From Pseudomonas sp. GV071 (GTDB taxonomy: Bacteria > Pseudomonadota > Gammaproteobacteria > Pseudomonadales > Pseudomonadaceae): a stretch of DNA of 64,000 nucleotides. The translations under genes and the position numbers were made by a program. Below, one piece after another: positions 17,833 to 27,076 of this stretch. The notes under the pieces are model-generated. The model was not told the DNA's origin. It saw only the letters and a program-made list of their open reading frames with translations, and searched no databases. The DNA lies in NCBI RefSeq assembly GCF_003050835.1, contig NZ_QAOJ01000005.1:62001-126000 (forward strand), in the 5' to 3' direction. Position 1 is the first letter of the stretch; each line of letters begins with the position of its first letter.

Positions 17833-18840
17833 TTACTGTTCGCCCTGCGGTTTGCCCCGTTTGCGAAACTCCACCGGCGTCTCTCCCACCCAGCGCTTGA
17901 ACGCGCGGTAGAAGGTGCTGGGTTCGGAGAAGCCGGTGCGCTCGACGATCACTTCAATGCGCTCATCGGTTTTCAGCAGCAGCTCTTTGGCCAACCGGCA
18001 GCGGTAGTCGGTAACCAGGTCATTGAAGCGCACGCCGGCCATCGCCAGTCGCTCGCGCAGACGTCGGGGCGGCATGTTCAGGCGGCCGGCAACCTGTTCC
18101 AGGGTGGCGCCGCTGTCGACCAGCAGTTCACCAATCAATTCGCGTACCTGGCGCACCAGGTCCAGACGCTCCACTTCGGCCAGTTGCCGGCGGGCCAGCG
18201 ATTCGTGCATGCGCAGCAGTTCCGGCGCTGCATGGCGAGACGCGCGATTGAGCACCTCGGCATCAAATTGCAGGGCATAACGCTCGGCACCCAGTTCGGC
18301 CGGGCAGCCATACACCGACAGATAACGCTCGAGGTCAGCACCGTCGCTGTGGATAAGTTGCACCAGGCGAGGCTTGAACTGGCCCTCGGTGAGCGCGTCG
18401 AACAGGCGGATCACCGCACCGGCGAGCATTTCCGGGAAATGCCGCGGCACACCGGCGGGCATGCCGAGCATCAGGGTGGCGAGTTCGCCCTCCACTTCCA
18501 GCCGGGCATTCAGGGTGTCGGACAGCAGGCGCACGTAGCGCAAGGCGTGGCGCAGGCCGTCGCCGAAGGTTTCGCTGGAAAGAAACAGGTATTCGAGCAG
18601 GAGGCCGTGGAACGCTGGCAGGTGCTGTGCCAGGTACAGGCCGACATCCTCTTCGCCGCATTCCTCGCTGGCAGCTTTCCAGAACAACGCCTGCGCCGAG
18701 TGGGGGAAGCGCCCGGCAGGCAAGCCACCAGGCGGCAAACCGACCCGCGCCAGCACTCGATCAGGGTCGGTTCCGCTGGCCCGCAGGGCGTCGATCACCG
18801 GGCGCATCAGCGCCACATCGTCGGTCAGATCACGCGTCAT
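17833..18840 (-). CDS. AraC-family transcriptional regulator
   Basis: The 335-residue protein has an N-terminal arabinose-binding-like domain of the type found in OruR/ArgR-like AraC regulators (about residues 15–200) and a C-terminal pair of helix-turn-helices (about 230–330), with the family signature VERTGFSEPSTFYRAFKRWV. It is divergent from the MaoC-like gene with 194 bases between them, so it may control that gene. The ligand is unknown. No membrane segment is seen. Confidence 0.9.
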   Translation of the reverse strand: MTRDLTDDVALMRPVIDALRASGTDPDRVLARVGLPPGGLPAGRFPHSAQALFWKAASEECGEEDVGLYLAQHLPAFHGLLLEYLFLSSETFGDGLRHALRYVRLLSDTLNARLEVEGELATLMLGMPAGVPRHFPEMLAGAVIRLFDALTEGQFKPRLVQLIHSDGADLERYLSVYGCPAELGAERYALQFDAEVLNRASRHAAPELLRMHESLARRQLAEVERLDLVRQVRELIGELLVDSGATLEQVAGRLNMPPRRLRERLAMAGVRFNDLVTDYRCRLAKELLLKTDERIEVIVERTGFSEPSTFYRAFKRWVGETPVEFRKRGKPQGEQ

Positions 18841-19034
18841 TTTTTAGGATTCTTGTTTGTCCGTGAGGCGCGGCCATCTTAGGCAGTTTTACCCCGCCGG
18901 CTCAAGGCCGCACATGCGCTCTGCGCCGGGCAATTGGCTGGCCTGCCGCGCAAGCGGGCCGGGCGGCCAATGTGGCGCGGCGCTGGCAGTCTAAGCTGCT
19001 GGCATTCGCGTTTTCAAAAAACCAAGGAGCCCCC

Positions 19035-19886
19035 ATGGCCACTACCTGGCTCGACTTGCCCGCCCCACCCGCCCTGCCAGGCCTCTTCGCCCGTGCTGCG
19101 TTACGCCGCGGGGTAAAAGGCCAGACCCTGCCCGACCTCGGTTTGCGTTGCGCGATCAGCGTCGAACCAAAGAAGCTTGAGCGTTACCGGCAGATCTGCG
19201 GCTTCAGTGAAGACGGTCACCTGCCAGCCACTTACCCGCATATCCTCGCCTTTCCCCTGCAGATGCAGCTGCTCACCGACCCCAGTTTTCCCTTTCCGCT
19301 GCTGGGCCTGGTGCACTTGGAAAACCGCATCCGTGGCGTGCGCCCGCTGGGCGGCATGGGACCGTTCATTGTCAGCGTGCATGTCGAGAACCTGCAGCCC
19401 CATGAAAAGGGCGCGGTGTTCAGCCTGATCACCCGCCTGGAAGACCAACTCGGCCTGCTCTGGGAAGGTGACAGCCGGATTCTCTGCCGCGCGCTGAAAC
19501 TGGCCGGGCAACCGGCGGAACGCAGCGAGGAAATCACCCTACCACTGGAAGATATGGCCCACTGGCAGGCGCCCGCCGATATCGGCCGCCGCTACGCCGC
19601 CGTGGCCGGCGACTACAACCCCATTCACCTGTCCGCCCTCAGCGCCAAGCTGTTCGGCTTTCCCAGCGCCATCGCCCATGGCCTGTGGAACAAGGCGCGT
19701 ACCCTGGCCGCCCTCGGCGAACGCGTACCGGCGTCGGGTTATGTGGTCGAGGTGCGGTTCCAGAAACCGGTGCTGCTGCCCAGCGCGGTTACCTTGCAAG
19801 CCAGCAACCCGGCGGCCAGCGGCCAGTTCAAGCTGGTCGGCAACCACGACGTGCCGCACATGACCGGCAGTTGGCGCGTGATCTAG
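19035..19886 (+). CDS. MaoC-like dehydratase (double hot-dog protein)
   Basis: The 283-residue protein has an N-terminal degenerate hot-dog half and a C-terminal MaoC-type half. The hydratase-2 motif is visible as GDYNPIHLSALSAKLFGFP followed by AIAHG (about residues 190–220), where aspartate and histidine are the catalytic pair. It is probably an (R)-specific enoyl-CoA hydratase or a 3-hydroxyacyl dehydratase. ATG at 19035 has a perfect AAGGAG (19024–19029). Such an enzyme could supply (R)-3-hydroxyacyl-CoA for PHA synthesis, but nothing in the sequence links it to pha genes beyond enzyme class. Confidence 0.88.
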   Translation: MATTWLDLPAPPALPGLFARAALRRGVKGQTLPDLGLRCAISVEPKKLERYRQICGFSEDGHLPATYPHILAFPLQMQLLTDPSFPFPLLGLVHLENRIRGVRPLGGMGPFIVSVHVENLQPHEKGAVFSLITRLEDQLGLLWEGDSRILCRALKLAGQPAERSEEITLPLEDMAHWQAPADIGRRYAAVAGDYNPIHLSALSAKLFGFPSAIAHGLWNKARTLAALGERVPASGYVVEVRFQKPVLLPSAVTLQASNPAASGQFKLVGNHDVPHMTGSWRVI

Positions 19887-19925
19887 CCGCGTGAAACAAT
19901 GCGGATCTTCACCCAGGACAGCCGC

Positions 19926-20231
19926 ATGAACCTCGACGAACTCACCGCCCGCCTGCACGCCATTCGTGACCACAACGACTGGCGTGGTTTCCACAGCCCG
20001 AAAAACCTGGCGATGGCCGCCAGCGTGGAGATGGCCGAGCTGGTGGAGATTTTCCAATGGCTGAGCGAAGACCAGTCGCGCCAATTGCCGGCTGACGAGC
20101 TGGCCCACGCCGGCCAGGAAGTCGGCGATATCGTGCTCTACCTGTTGCTGCTGTGCAGCGAACTGGGCCTGGACATGAACGAAGTGGTGCGTGCCAAGCT
20201 GGCCGACAGCGAACGGCGGTTCGGCCAATGA
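19926..20231 (+). CDS. MazG-like nucleotide pyrophosphohydrolase
   Basis: The 101-residue protein is a single-domain MazG/dCTPase-like NTP pyrophosphohydrolase, which cleaves NTP or dNTP to NMP and PPi for pool cleaning. Metal-binding residues are visible as SVEMAELVEIFQW (ExxE) and EVGDIVLYLLLL (ExxD). The start MNLDELTARLHAIRD fits the family. Its TGA overlaps the cmoM ATG, so the two are co-translated. Confidence 0.9.
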   Translation: MNLDELTARLHAIRDHNDWRGFHSPKNLAMAASVEMAELVEIFQWLSEDQSRQLPADELAHAGQEVGDIVLYLLLLCSELGLDMNEVVRAKLADSERRFGQ

Positions 20232-20977
20232 CTGACCGCCACTTCGACGAGCTGGCTACGCGCTTTGCCGAGAAGATCTATGGCGGCGCCAAGGGGGCCA
20301 TCCGCCTTGCCGTACTCCAGGCCGACCTCGCCGAAGCGTTGCCCGAGCGGCCGTTGCGCATTCTCGATATCGGCGCCGGGCTCGGCCATATGTCACTGTG
20401 GCTGGCCGAGCGCGGCCATCAGGTAACAGTCACCGAACCTGCCGAACCGATGCTGCAGGGCGCACGCGAACGCTTCGCCGCAGCAGGGCAAGCCGCCACC
20501 TTCCTTCAGGCGCCTTGGCAGGACCTGCTCGGCCAACTCACCGAACCCTATGACGTGGTGGTCTGCCACGCCGTGCTGGAATGGCTGGCCGAACCCCATG
20601 CGATTCTGCCGGTGCTGCACCAGCTCACCGCGCCGGGCGGCTGGTTATCGCTGGCCTTCTACAACAAGGACGCGCTGATTTACCGCAACCTGCTCAAGGG
20701 CCATTTCCGTAAGCTGCGCAAACAGGAATTCGCTGGCGAGAAGCAAAGCCTGACTCCGCAAATGCCGTTGGACCCGCGCGAGCTGGCCACGCAACTCGCC
20801 ACGCTTTGGCGAGTCGAAAGCCAGAGCGGCGTGCGCGTGTTCCATGACTACATGCCCCGCGAGTTCCAACTCAAAGCCGAACTGCTCGACCTGTTGGAAA
20901 TGGAGTTGGCCCACCGTCGCCACCCCAGCTTCATGGGCTTGGGCCGCTACCTGCACTGGATCTGCCGCCCGCAGTAA
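20228..20977 (+). CDS. cmoM: tRNA 5-carboxymethoxyuridine methyltransferase CmoM
   Basis: CmoM methylates the carboxyl group of 5-carboxymethoxyuridine at the tRNA wobble position, using SAM. The 249-residue protein has the class I SAM motif [12 protein letters not shown] (about residues 40–51). It also has the family signature [19 protein letters not shown], which separates CmoM from general methyltransferases. The ATG at 20228 overlaps the stop of the MazG-like gene. Ordinary housekeeping function is expected. Confidence 0.92.
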   Translation: MTDRHFDELATRFAEKIYGGAKGAIRLAVLQADLAEALPERPLRILDIGAGLGHMSLWLAERGHQVTVTEPAEPMLQGARERFAAAGQAATFLQAPWQDLLGQLTEPYDVVVCHAVLEWLAEPHAILPVLHQLTAPGGWLSLAFYNKDALIYRNLLKGHFRKLRKQEFAGEKQSLTPQMPLDPRELATQLATLWRVESQSGVRVFHDYMPREFQLKAELLDLLEMELAHRRHPSFMGLGRYLHWICRPQ

Positions 20978-21012
20978 CGGGCTACCCTGCTGTACCGGAT
21001 GAGGAGTGCATG

Positions 21013-21618
21013 ATGAACTGCCGTTTGCCGCTGCTGATCTGCTGCCTCTGCCTGGCTGCCTGCCAGAGCCAGAACCCGTACACGCCCAGCGCCAACCCGC
21101 TGCCACCCGCGCCCCCGCAGGCCGCGCAAACCCTCGACCTCAGTGCCTACCCGGCCGCCCCGCGCGACTACGGTCGCTACCAGACCTGGGCCTGGGAAAA
21201 TGGCCGCTTGCCCGGTGGCACGGCTGGCGCCACGCCGGAACAGATGGCCGACATCCTCAGCAACAGCCTCGACCAACGCGGCCTGCGCCCGGCGCGCCAG
21301 GGCATGACCGCCGACGTCCAGGTACGCGCCGATGTGCGCGTGGAGCGCCGCTTGCGCCAAGTACAGGACGACTACGGCACCTATTACGGTCGCGATCCCT
21401 ACGGCAACAATTACGGCGGCATGTACGGCAGCGTGCCGCTGGTACGAACCTATGAAGAAGAGGTGCAAGTGGTGCGGGTCGAGTTGCTCGATGCGCATAA
21501 CCAACAAAGCATCTGGAATGGCAGTGCCGAGACCAGTAACCGTGGTAGCCAGAGCGAGCGCGTCGATGCATTGCGCTCGGCAGTGAATAAAGCCCTTAGT
21601 GCGTATCCGCCGCGCTAG
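21013..21618 (+). CDS. DUF4136 lipoprotein (first of two)
   Basis: This 201-residue protein has a lipoprotein signal ([17 protein letters not shown]) with the lipobox LAAC and a DUF4136 domain covering the rest. The lipidated cysteine is followed by QSQ, which suggests transport to the outer membrane. I prefer the second of two adjacent ATGs (21013), because AGGAG at 21002–21006 is six bases before it. A Gly/Tyr-rich stretch ([18 protein letters not shown]) lies in the middle. The next gene encodes a paralogue. Function is unknown. Confidence 0.88.
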   Translation: MNCRLPLLICCLCLAACQSQNPYTPSANPLPPAPPQAAQTLDLSAYPAAPRDYGRYQTWAWENGRLPGGTAGATPEQMADILSNSLDQRGLRPARQGMTADVQVRADVRVERRLRQVQDDYGTYYGRDPYGNNYGGMYGSVPLVRTYEEEVQVVRVELLDAHNQQSIWNGSAETSNRGSQSERVDALRSAVNKALSAYPPR

Positions 21619-21677
21619 AGGGTCTCAACCACGTCTAGACTCAGGCGCATACCCCGTGCCTGCAAGGGAGATCCATC

Positions 21678-22238
21678 ATGACTGCCCGTCTGTTGTTAGT
21701 GCCCGCCCTGCTGTTGCTGGCCGCGTGCCAGACCACCCAGCTGAATCAGGACTTCGACAAACACCGCGACTTTGCCGCCTACCGCAGCTTCGTCTGGAAG
21801 GAGCCTGCGCTGCAGTACAGCCCCGATGACCCCCGGATCAAAAGTGATCTGACCGAACAACGGATCCGCGACGCGGTGTCTGAACAACTCGATCAGCGCG
21901 GCCTGCGCCTGGCCCCGGCCGGCGCCAAGGGCGACGTCAGCGTGCAAGCCTGGCTGATCGTGGAAAACCGCACCGACCAGGTCAGCACCAGCTATGGCGG
22001 CGCCTGGGGCGGTTACTGGAATGGCTACTGGGGCGGGCCGGCGTACACCGAAACGCGCAACGTCGACTACAAAGTCGGCACCGTGCAGGTCGACCTGTTT
22101 GATGGTAAAGACGGCAAGCTGGTGTGGCGTGGCAGCGCCGAGCAGATCGTGCGCAACAACCAGACCAGCCCGGTGGAACGCGAAGCGGCGATCAGAGAGA
22201 CCGTCGGCAAGATCTTGACCCAGTACCCACCTAGATGA
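21678..22238 (+). CDS. DUF4136 lipoprotein (second of two)
   Basis: This is a 186-residue paralogue of the preceding gene, with signal MTARLLLVPALLLLAAC (lipobox LAAC), DUF4136, a Gly/Tyr/Trp-rich loop (GGAWGGYWNGYWGG) and a similar ending (TQYPPR versus SAYPPR). AAGGGAG precedes the ATG. The pair looks like an old tandem duplication and is probably one transcript. Role in the outer membrane is unknown. Confidence 0.88.
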   Translation: MTARLLLVPALLLLAACQTTQLNQDFDKHRDFAAYRSFVWKEPALQYSPDDPRIKSDLTEQRIRDAVSEQLDQRGLRLAPAGAKGDVSVQAWLIVENRTDQVSTSYGGAWGGYWNGYWGGPAYTETRNVDYKVGTVQVDLFDGKDGKLVWRGSAEQIVRNNQTSPVEREAAIRETVGKILTQYPPR

Positions 22239-22247
22239 AATCGGAAC

Positions 22248-22362
22248 GGCCTTCTGGGCGTCGGCCAGGCGGCGTTGCGTCCTCACTTTTAATGCTCACG
22301 TACTGCAGTACGCTGCGCTTAAAAGCTCCGGGGCGCCTTGCCTGGCTCTAGCCCGGAAGGCC
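22248..22362. repeat. 115-base imperfect palindromic repeat
   Basis: The element has nested inverse segments: GGCCTTCTGGGC (22248–22259) with GCCCGGAAGGCC (22351–22362), GCCAGGC (22264–22270) with GCCTGGC (22340–22346), and a perfect central palindrome CGTACTGCAGTACG (22299–22312). It separates converging genes. I believe similar palindromes are scattered in Pseudomonas genomes; only one copy is in this window. Confidence 0.8.
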
Positions 22363-22391
22363 TCTGATGCAGACGAGCGAAAGCATACTCC

Positions 22392-22829
22392 CTACTCGCC
22401 AGTTCTTTCCCGCTCCATCGCCTCACCACTGGCACGGCGCTGGTCTTCAAGACTGCCCGACGGTTCGCTACCGATGCTGCCCGAGCCGGTCTGCGAGCCG
22501 TTCTGATTGTTCAGCTGCGGATTACTGGTTCCGGTACCCGAGCCTGAACCAGTACCCGTATTGGTATCAGCACCGTTGTTGATCGACCCGCTGCTGTTGG
22601 TGTTGGTGTTATAGCCGTTGCTGTTCATGCCATTGGTGTTGGAGGTGTTATTGCCGCCAGTGGCGCCTGTACCGGATGGCGCGGTCTGGGTCGAGGGCGC
22701 CGAAGGATTGCTGCCTTGCACGGCGCGCGCGGGTGCATTGGCATCAACCGCGTAACTCGAAGCACTGGCACCCAGCGCCAACAGCAACGCCGCGCCCAGC
22801 AGGGCCGGCTTGTGGATAAGTCGGTTCAT
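22392..22829 (-). CDS. secreted low-complexity Asn/Ser/Gly/Thr-rich protein
   Basis: The 145-residue product has a clear signal peptide (MNRLIHKPALLGAALLLALG... ending near AVDANA). A long low-complexity region follows, made of NTN, GSG and TGT motifs (about residues 55–115), then a charged C-terminus (SLEDQRRASGEAMERERTGE). No known domain is recognised. It is likely periplasmic or surface-exposed. The 229 bases upstream of its start (22830–23058) hold no other gene that I can support. Confidence 0.7.
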   Translation of the reverse strand: MNRLIHKPALLGAALLLALGASASSYAVDANAPARAVQGSNPSAPSTQTAPSGTGATGGNNTSNTNGMNSNGYNTNTNSSGSINNGADTNTGTGSGSGTGTSNPQLNNQNGSQTGSGSIGSEPSGSLEDQRRASGEAMERERTGE

Positions 22830-23058
22830 CTGTCACTCCCTGAGCCACAGGCTCATTGTCTGATGTACAGCGTTGGGCCGCTGCGCCAGGCAAGAGTGCG
22901 AGGTGTTGGACGAATGGTCGTCGCCACTTGGCAAAGGGCCATCAGCCAAGTAACGTGCCTGCTCCGGCAAGGAAGCCGAACCACGACTGCCGTGCTTCCT
23001 GCCTCTCGCCGCTTGTGCGGCCATTTGCACGCAGTTGACTGCATAAGGACTTGCCCCG

Positions 23059-23724
23059 ATGAAATACGGCTTTTTGCGCACCCTCGCCGCGCTGCTCGGC
23101 GCCGCACTACTCACGGGTTGCGTTACCCACATCCCCTTCGACGACCAACTGCCCAAGCCGCAATACGCCAAGAGCGGCACCGTGCTGATCAGCGTGGTCG
23201 ACAACCGTGACCGAGTTAAAGCCGGCAAGCCGCGCAACTTCATTGGTGTGGCCCATGGCAGCTTCGGCATTCCCTTCGACTGGAGCGTGCCGCAAGTGCT
23301 GGACGTGGAAGACGGCGACAAAAACCGTGACCTCTCGGCCTTTCTGCAACACCGCCTGACCAATGGCCTGCAGAAGCAAGGCTGGACCGCCCAACCCCTG
23401 AACCTGACCAGCGTACCCAGCGAAGAAGAAGCCAAGGCGCTGCTACTGCAGAACAAAGCCGACAGCTTGATCGTCCTGGACCTTAAAGAGTGGTACTTCA
23501 GCATCAACCTCAACTGGGTATCAGACTTCAACTTCGATACCGACACCGATGTCTCGGTGTTCCGCAGCGACCGCGGGCGGGTGGTGGAGCATCAGGTCAA
23601 AGAGCGCGACGTGATCACCGTCACCTCCAGCTCTTCGCCGCAGAACAACATCCTCGGCGCCTATCGCGAGCAGCTCAAACAGCTGATCGAAGACCCTGCC
23701 GTGCAGACCGCACTGAAAGACTGA
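23059..23724 (+). CDS. putative outer-membrane lipoprotein of unknown function
   Basis: The 221-residue protein has a lipoprotein signal (MKYGFLRTLAALLGAALLTGC) with lipobox LTGC and V/T after the cysteine. The mature part contains VLISVVDNRDRVKAGKP and a C-terminal alpha/beta region with DSLIVLDLKEWYFSINLNW. It resembles Pseudomonas lipoproteins annotated only as hypothetical. No neighbour suggests a role. It stands alone between a converging-type low-complexity gene and a GNAT gene. Confidence 0.8.
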   Translation: MKYGFLRTLAALLGAALLTGCVTHIPFDDQLPKPQYAKSGTVLISVVDNRDRVKAGKPRNFIGVAHGSFGIPFDWSVPQVLDVEDGDKNRDLSAFLQHRLTNGLQKQGWTAQPLNLTSVPSEEEAKALLLQNKADSLIVLDLKEWYFSINLNWVSDFNFDTDTDVSVFRSDRGRVVEHQVKERDVITVTSSSSPQNNILGAYREQLKQLIEDPAVQTALKD

Positions 23725-23814
23725 GGCAGTGGCCAGGCGAACACCTGCTCAAGGTTGTTCGCCGCCCCACTCGAGTTAAGCTGCCCCATCCGTGCCAGTC
23801 ACCGCGAGCCCCGC

Positions 23815-24294
23815 ATGCCCCTACTCAGCCATCGCCCCGCCACGGCTGACGACCTGCCCCAGGTCGTGGCCATTCCGCAAAACGCCGAAGAGTTGTTCTT
23901 CTGCTACCCCAAAGGCACCTGGCCGTTCACGCTGGCCCAGTTGGCTGAAGCCGTTGCCGCACGCGAAGCCAGCACGGTGGTTGAGCTGGACGGGCGCCTT
24001 GCGGCCTTCGCCAACTTCTACACCAGCAAGCGCGGCGAATACTGCGCCCTGGGCAATGTGATGGTGGCGAGCTGGGCACGGGGTCAGGGCGTGGCCCACT
24101 ATCTGATCGAGCAAATGGAGCAGATCGCTCGCGAACGTTTTGCCGCACGTGAAATGCAACTGAGCTGCTTCAACGCCAACAGTGCCGGGCTGCTGCTCTA
24201 CCCTGCCCTCGGCTATCAGGTGTATGGCGTGGAAGAACGCCGCGATCATCTCGGCCAACGAGTGGCCTTGCTGCAATTTCGCAAAGCGCTGTGA
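23815..24294 (+). CDS. GNAT family N-acetyltransferase
   Basis: The 159-residue protein is a single GNAT domain. The acetyl-CoA loop is visible as VMVASWARGQGVAHYLIEQM (about residues 80–100) and the C-terminal strand region as NSAGLLLYPALGYQVYGVEER. The ATG at 23815 is preferred to an upstream in-frame start, as it gives the usual short lead into the first strand. The substrate (protein, small amine or antibiotic) cannot be inferred. Confidence 0.88.
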   Translation: MPLLSHRPATADDLPQVVAIPQNAEELFFCYPKGTWPFTLAQLAEAVAAREASTVVELDGRLAAFANFYTSKRGEYCALGNVMVASWARGQGVAHYLIEQMEQIARERFAAREMQLSCFNANSAGLLLYPALGYQVYGVEERRDHLGQRVALLQFRKAL

Positions 24295-24415
24295 TACCGC
24301 TTGTCGCCAGCCCAGAGAATCCGCGCTGAGTGCCACTACCAGTGATAGCGTTTTGATATTTTTTTCACCGCGAAAGCACTATGCTCCGGCAACGCAGCTC
24401 CTGTGATCACAAATC

Positions 24416-25546
24416 ATGACCGACGCCGAATTACCGCGTTCGCCCCATACCTTTGCCCTTTGGCGTGAAGTCCAAGACACCCGTGTTCGCACACGCCTGG
24501 GCGGCATCTACTACTTATTGGCCTGGTTGCTCACCTGGATCTTCAGTGCCGAGCCCTCGGCCATGTGGCTCAGTGGCACCGCCGGCAGCCTGCTGTTTGC
24601 CGCGCTGATGGCAGCCCGCCTGCTGCACACGCCACCCGAAGCACAAAGCCAGGAACAACTGCAGTCTTGGCTGGATCGCCATTGGGGCCTGGTGCTGTTG
24701 ACCTCCCTGTGCTGGGGCCAAGCCCACGCCTGGGCGTTGTACAGCGAGACGCTGCACGACTCGGCGATGATCGCCACGCTGAGCACCGTGGCCTTCAGCA
24801 CGGCGATGACCTTCAACTTCGCCATGCGCAAGAAGCGCGCGTTCATCGCCATTCTGCTGCTGTATGTGCCGGGCCTGGCGGTAATGGCGCTGGATTGGCG
24901 CAACGGCCACAACCTGCTGATCACTCTGCTGTTCTACCTCAGCTACCTGCTGCTGGCGCTGAACCGCAGCCACCGTGAATACGTGGCCACCCTCGATCTG
25001 GAACTGCGCCTGCTGCATCAGCAAGCCACGCTGGATCAGTTGAGCCGCACCGACAGCCTCACCCAACTGGGCAACCGCTACCAGTTCAACAGCCTGTTCC
25101 AGAGCATGGTGGCGGCCGCCAAACGCAGCGGCGAGCCACTGGCTCTGGTGCTGCTGGATATCGATTTTTTCAAAAAGGTCAACGACCAACGCGGCCACGC
25201 TGGCGGCGATGCCTGCCTGAGCGAGTTCGCCCAACGCATGCGCCTGGTGTTCCGCCGCGACAGCGACGCGCTGTTGCGTCTGGGCGGTGAAGAGTTTGGT
25301 GTGTTGATGCCCAACACCACGCTGGAGCAGGCGCAGTTGCTGGCCGAGCAGTTCCGCCAGGACCTGGCGCACAACGGCATCGACCTGCAAGGCGAGCACC
25401 TGCCATTGACCACCAGCCTGGGCGTGGGCCGCTTCGATCCGCGGCTGGACGACGATGCCGAAAGCTTTTTCAAACGCGTCGACCGCGCCCTCTATCAGGC
25501 CAAACGCAACGGCCGCGACCGTCTGGAGCTGGCCACCCTGGACTGA
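24416..25546 (+). CDS. membrane-bound diguanylate cyclase (GGDEF protein)
   Basis: The 376-residue protein makes the second messenger c-di-GMP. About residues 25–185 hold roughly six hydrophobic segments and no recognised sensor domain. A short coiled linker follows, then a GGDEF domain (about 210–372). The active-site motif is GGEEF (290–294), and the inhibitory I-site RxxD is intact (RDSD, 281–284), exactly five residues before it. It should therefore be an active, feedback-inhibited cyclase. It stands alone, with a 121-base AT-richer upstream region. Confidence 0.93.
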   Translation: MTDAELPRSPHTFALWREVQDTRVRTRLGGIYYLLAWLLTWIFSAEPSAMWLSGTAGSLLFAALMAARLLHTPPEAQSQEQLQSWLDRHWGLVLLTSLCWGQAHAWALYSETLHDSAMIATLSTVAFSTAMTFNFAMRKKRAFIAILLLYVPGLAVMALDWRNGHNLLITLLFYLSYLLLALNRSHREYVATLDLELRLLHQQATLDQLSRTDSLTQLGNRYQFNSLFQSMVAAAKRSGEPLALVLLDIDFFKKVNDQRGHAGGDACLSEFAQRMRLVFRRDSDALLRLGGEEFGVLMPNTTLEQAQLLAEQFRQDLAHNGIDLQGEHLPLTTSLGVGRFDPRLDDDAESFFKRVDRALYQAKRNGRDRLELATLD

Positions 25547-25553
25547 AGGCTAA

Positions 25554-25991
25554 TCAGCTTTCCAGCAGAAAGGTCACCGGGCCGTCATTAACCAACGACA
25601 CCTGCATGTCGGCGCCAAAACGCCCGGTGGCCACCTGTGGGTGTTTGCCCTGAGCCTGGCTCACCAGGTAGTCGAACAGTTGCGCCCCCAGGGCCGGCGG
25701 CGCGGCACTGGAGAAGCTCGGGCGCAGGCCGCTTTTGGTATCGGCTGCCAGGGTGAATTGCGACACCAGCAGCAAGCCGCCGCCGACATCACTCAACGAC
25801 AGGTTCATTTTGCCGTCGGCATCGCTGAAGACGCGGTAGTTGAGCAGTTTATGCAGCAGCTTGTCGGCGCTGGCGAGGGTGTCCTGCGGTTCGACGCCGA
25901 CCAGTACCAACAGGCCCCGGTCGATGGCGCCGACGGTCTCTCCCGCTACATCCACCCGTGCTGCGCTCACCCGTTGAATCAGCCCCTTCAT
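25554..25991 (-). CDS. dtd: D-aminoacyl-tRNA deacylase Dtd
   Basis: Dtd removes D-amino acids (and glycine mischarged on tRNA-Ala) from tRNA. The 145-residue protein begins [15 protein letters not shown] and has the active-site [17 protein letters not shown] and the C-terminal VNDGPVTF with the Gly-cisPro-type motif. Its start overlaps the end of pip by four bases (25988–25991). The two are a conserved pair in Pseudomonas. Confidence 0.96.
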   Translation of the reverse strand: MKGLIQRVSAARVDVAGETVGAIDRGLLVLVGVEPQDTLASADKLLHKLLNYRVFSDADGKMNLSLSDVGGGLLLVSQFTLAADTKSGLRPSFSSAAPPALGAQLFDYLVSQAQGKHPQVATGRFGADMQVSLVNDGPVTFLLES

Positions 25992-26959
25992 GCCTCTTCG
26001 GGAGCCAGGTTGAGCAAGCGACGGGCGATCTGATCGGCAGCCCGCACCAGTGCATCGGTAATGCCCGGTTCGGCGGCGGCATGGCCGGCGTCACGGATAA
26101 TCTGCAGCTCGCTGTTGGGCCAGGCCTGGTGCAGTTCCCAGGCGTTGTCCAACGGGCAGATCACGTCGTAACGGCCATGCACGATGATGCCCGGCAGGTG
26201 GGCGATCTTGTGCATGTCGCGCACCAGCTGGTTGGGTTCGAGGAACGCGTTGTTCATAAAGTAGTGGCATTCCACCCGGGCAATCGACAGTGCCCGTTGC
26301 GGCTCACTGAAGCGCTCGACCACTTGTGTGTTGGGCCGCAGGGTGGCGGTGCGTCCTTCCCAGGTCGACCAGGCTTTGGCCGCGTGCATCTGGGCGATCT
26401 GGTCGCTGCCGCTCAGGCGTTTGTAGAACGCCGACACCAGGTCATCGCGTTCTTCCGGCGGAATCGGCGCGATGTAGTCCTGCCAGTAGTCAGGAAACAT
26501 CCGGCTGGCGCCTTCCTGGTAGAACCACTTGATCTCCTGCGGCCGGCACAGAAAGATGCCGCGCAAAATCAGCGCATGCACACGCTCGGGGTGAGTCTGG
26601 GCATAGGCCAGCGACAGGGTCGACCCCCAGGAGCCGCCGAACAGCACCCACTTGTCGATGCCCAGGTGCTGACGAATCACTTCCAGGTCGGCGACCAGAT
26701 CCCAGGTGGTGTTGTTTTCCAGGCTGGCGTGGGGAGTGGAGCGCCCGCAACCACGCTGGTCGAAGGTGATGATGCGGTATTGGTTGGGGTCGAAATAACG
26801 GCGGCTGGCGCCATCGCAGCCGGCGCCCGGGCCGCCATGGATAAACACCACGGGCAGACCTTCCGGCGTACCGCTTTCGTCGACATACAGAACGTGCGGC
26901 GCCTGCACGGCCAATTCATGGCGCGCGTAAGGCTTAATCTCCGGATACAAAGTCTGCAT
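25988..26959 (-). CDS. pip: proline iminopeptidase Pip
   Basis: Pip releases N-terminal proline from peptides. The 323-residue alpha/beta hydrolase (peptidase family S33) has the oxyanion motif [11 protein letters not shown], the nucleophile elbow GGSWGS, and the acid/base pair in HGRYDVICP and DAGHAA. I place the start at 26959 ([16 protein letters not shown]), which has GGGAG six bases before it, instead of an in-frame codon at 27028. It is translated ahead of dtd. Confidence 0.95.
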   Translation of the reverse strand: MQTLYPEIKPYARHELAVQAPHVLYVDESGTPEGLPVVFIHGGPGAGCDGASRRYFDPNQYRIITFDQRGCGRSTPHASLENNTTWDLVADLEVIRQHLGIDKWVLFGGSWGSTLSLAYAQTHPERVHALILRGIFLCRPQEIKWFYQEGASRMFPDYWQDYIAPIPPEERDDLVSAFYKRLSGSDQIAQMHAAKAWSTWEGRTATLRPNTQVVERFSEPQRALSIARVECHYFMNNAFLEPNQLVRDMHKIAHLPGIIVHGRYDVICPLDNAWELHQAWPNSELQIIRDAGHAAAEPGITDALVRAADQIARRLLNLAPEEA

Positions 26960-27076
26960 GCTGCACTCCCTTGTTAATGAAGACGGTGCCACACGGAATC
27001 CCTGCTGGTCGGGTACATTTCCGGGCAACGCGCCTGAGCTCTGCCGGGCATCATAACCATGAAAACGGAGTTGAGC

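Noticed and set aside
22856..23038. 60-codon + strand frame between the low-complexity protein and the lipoprotein gene
   Set aside because: No ribosome binding site, arginine/alanine-biased composition typical of random GC-rich frames, and no recognisable feature.
24295..24415. Small RNA or riboswitch upstream of the diguanylate cyclase
   Set aside because: The region is AT-richer with a T run (24358–24364) but no stable stem or conserved motif could be recognised.
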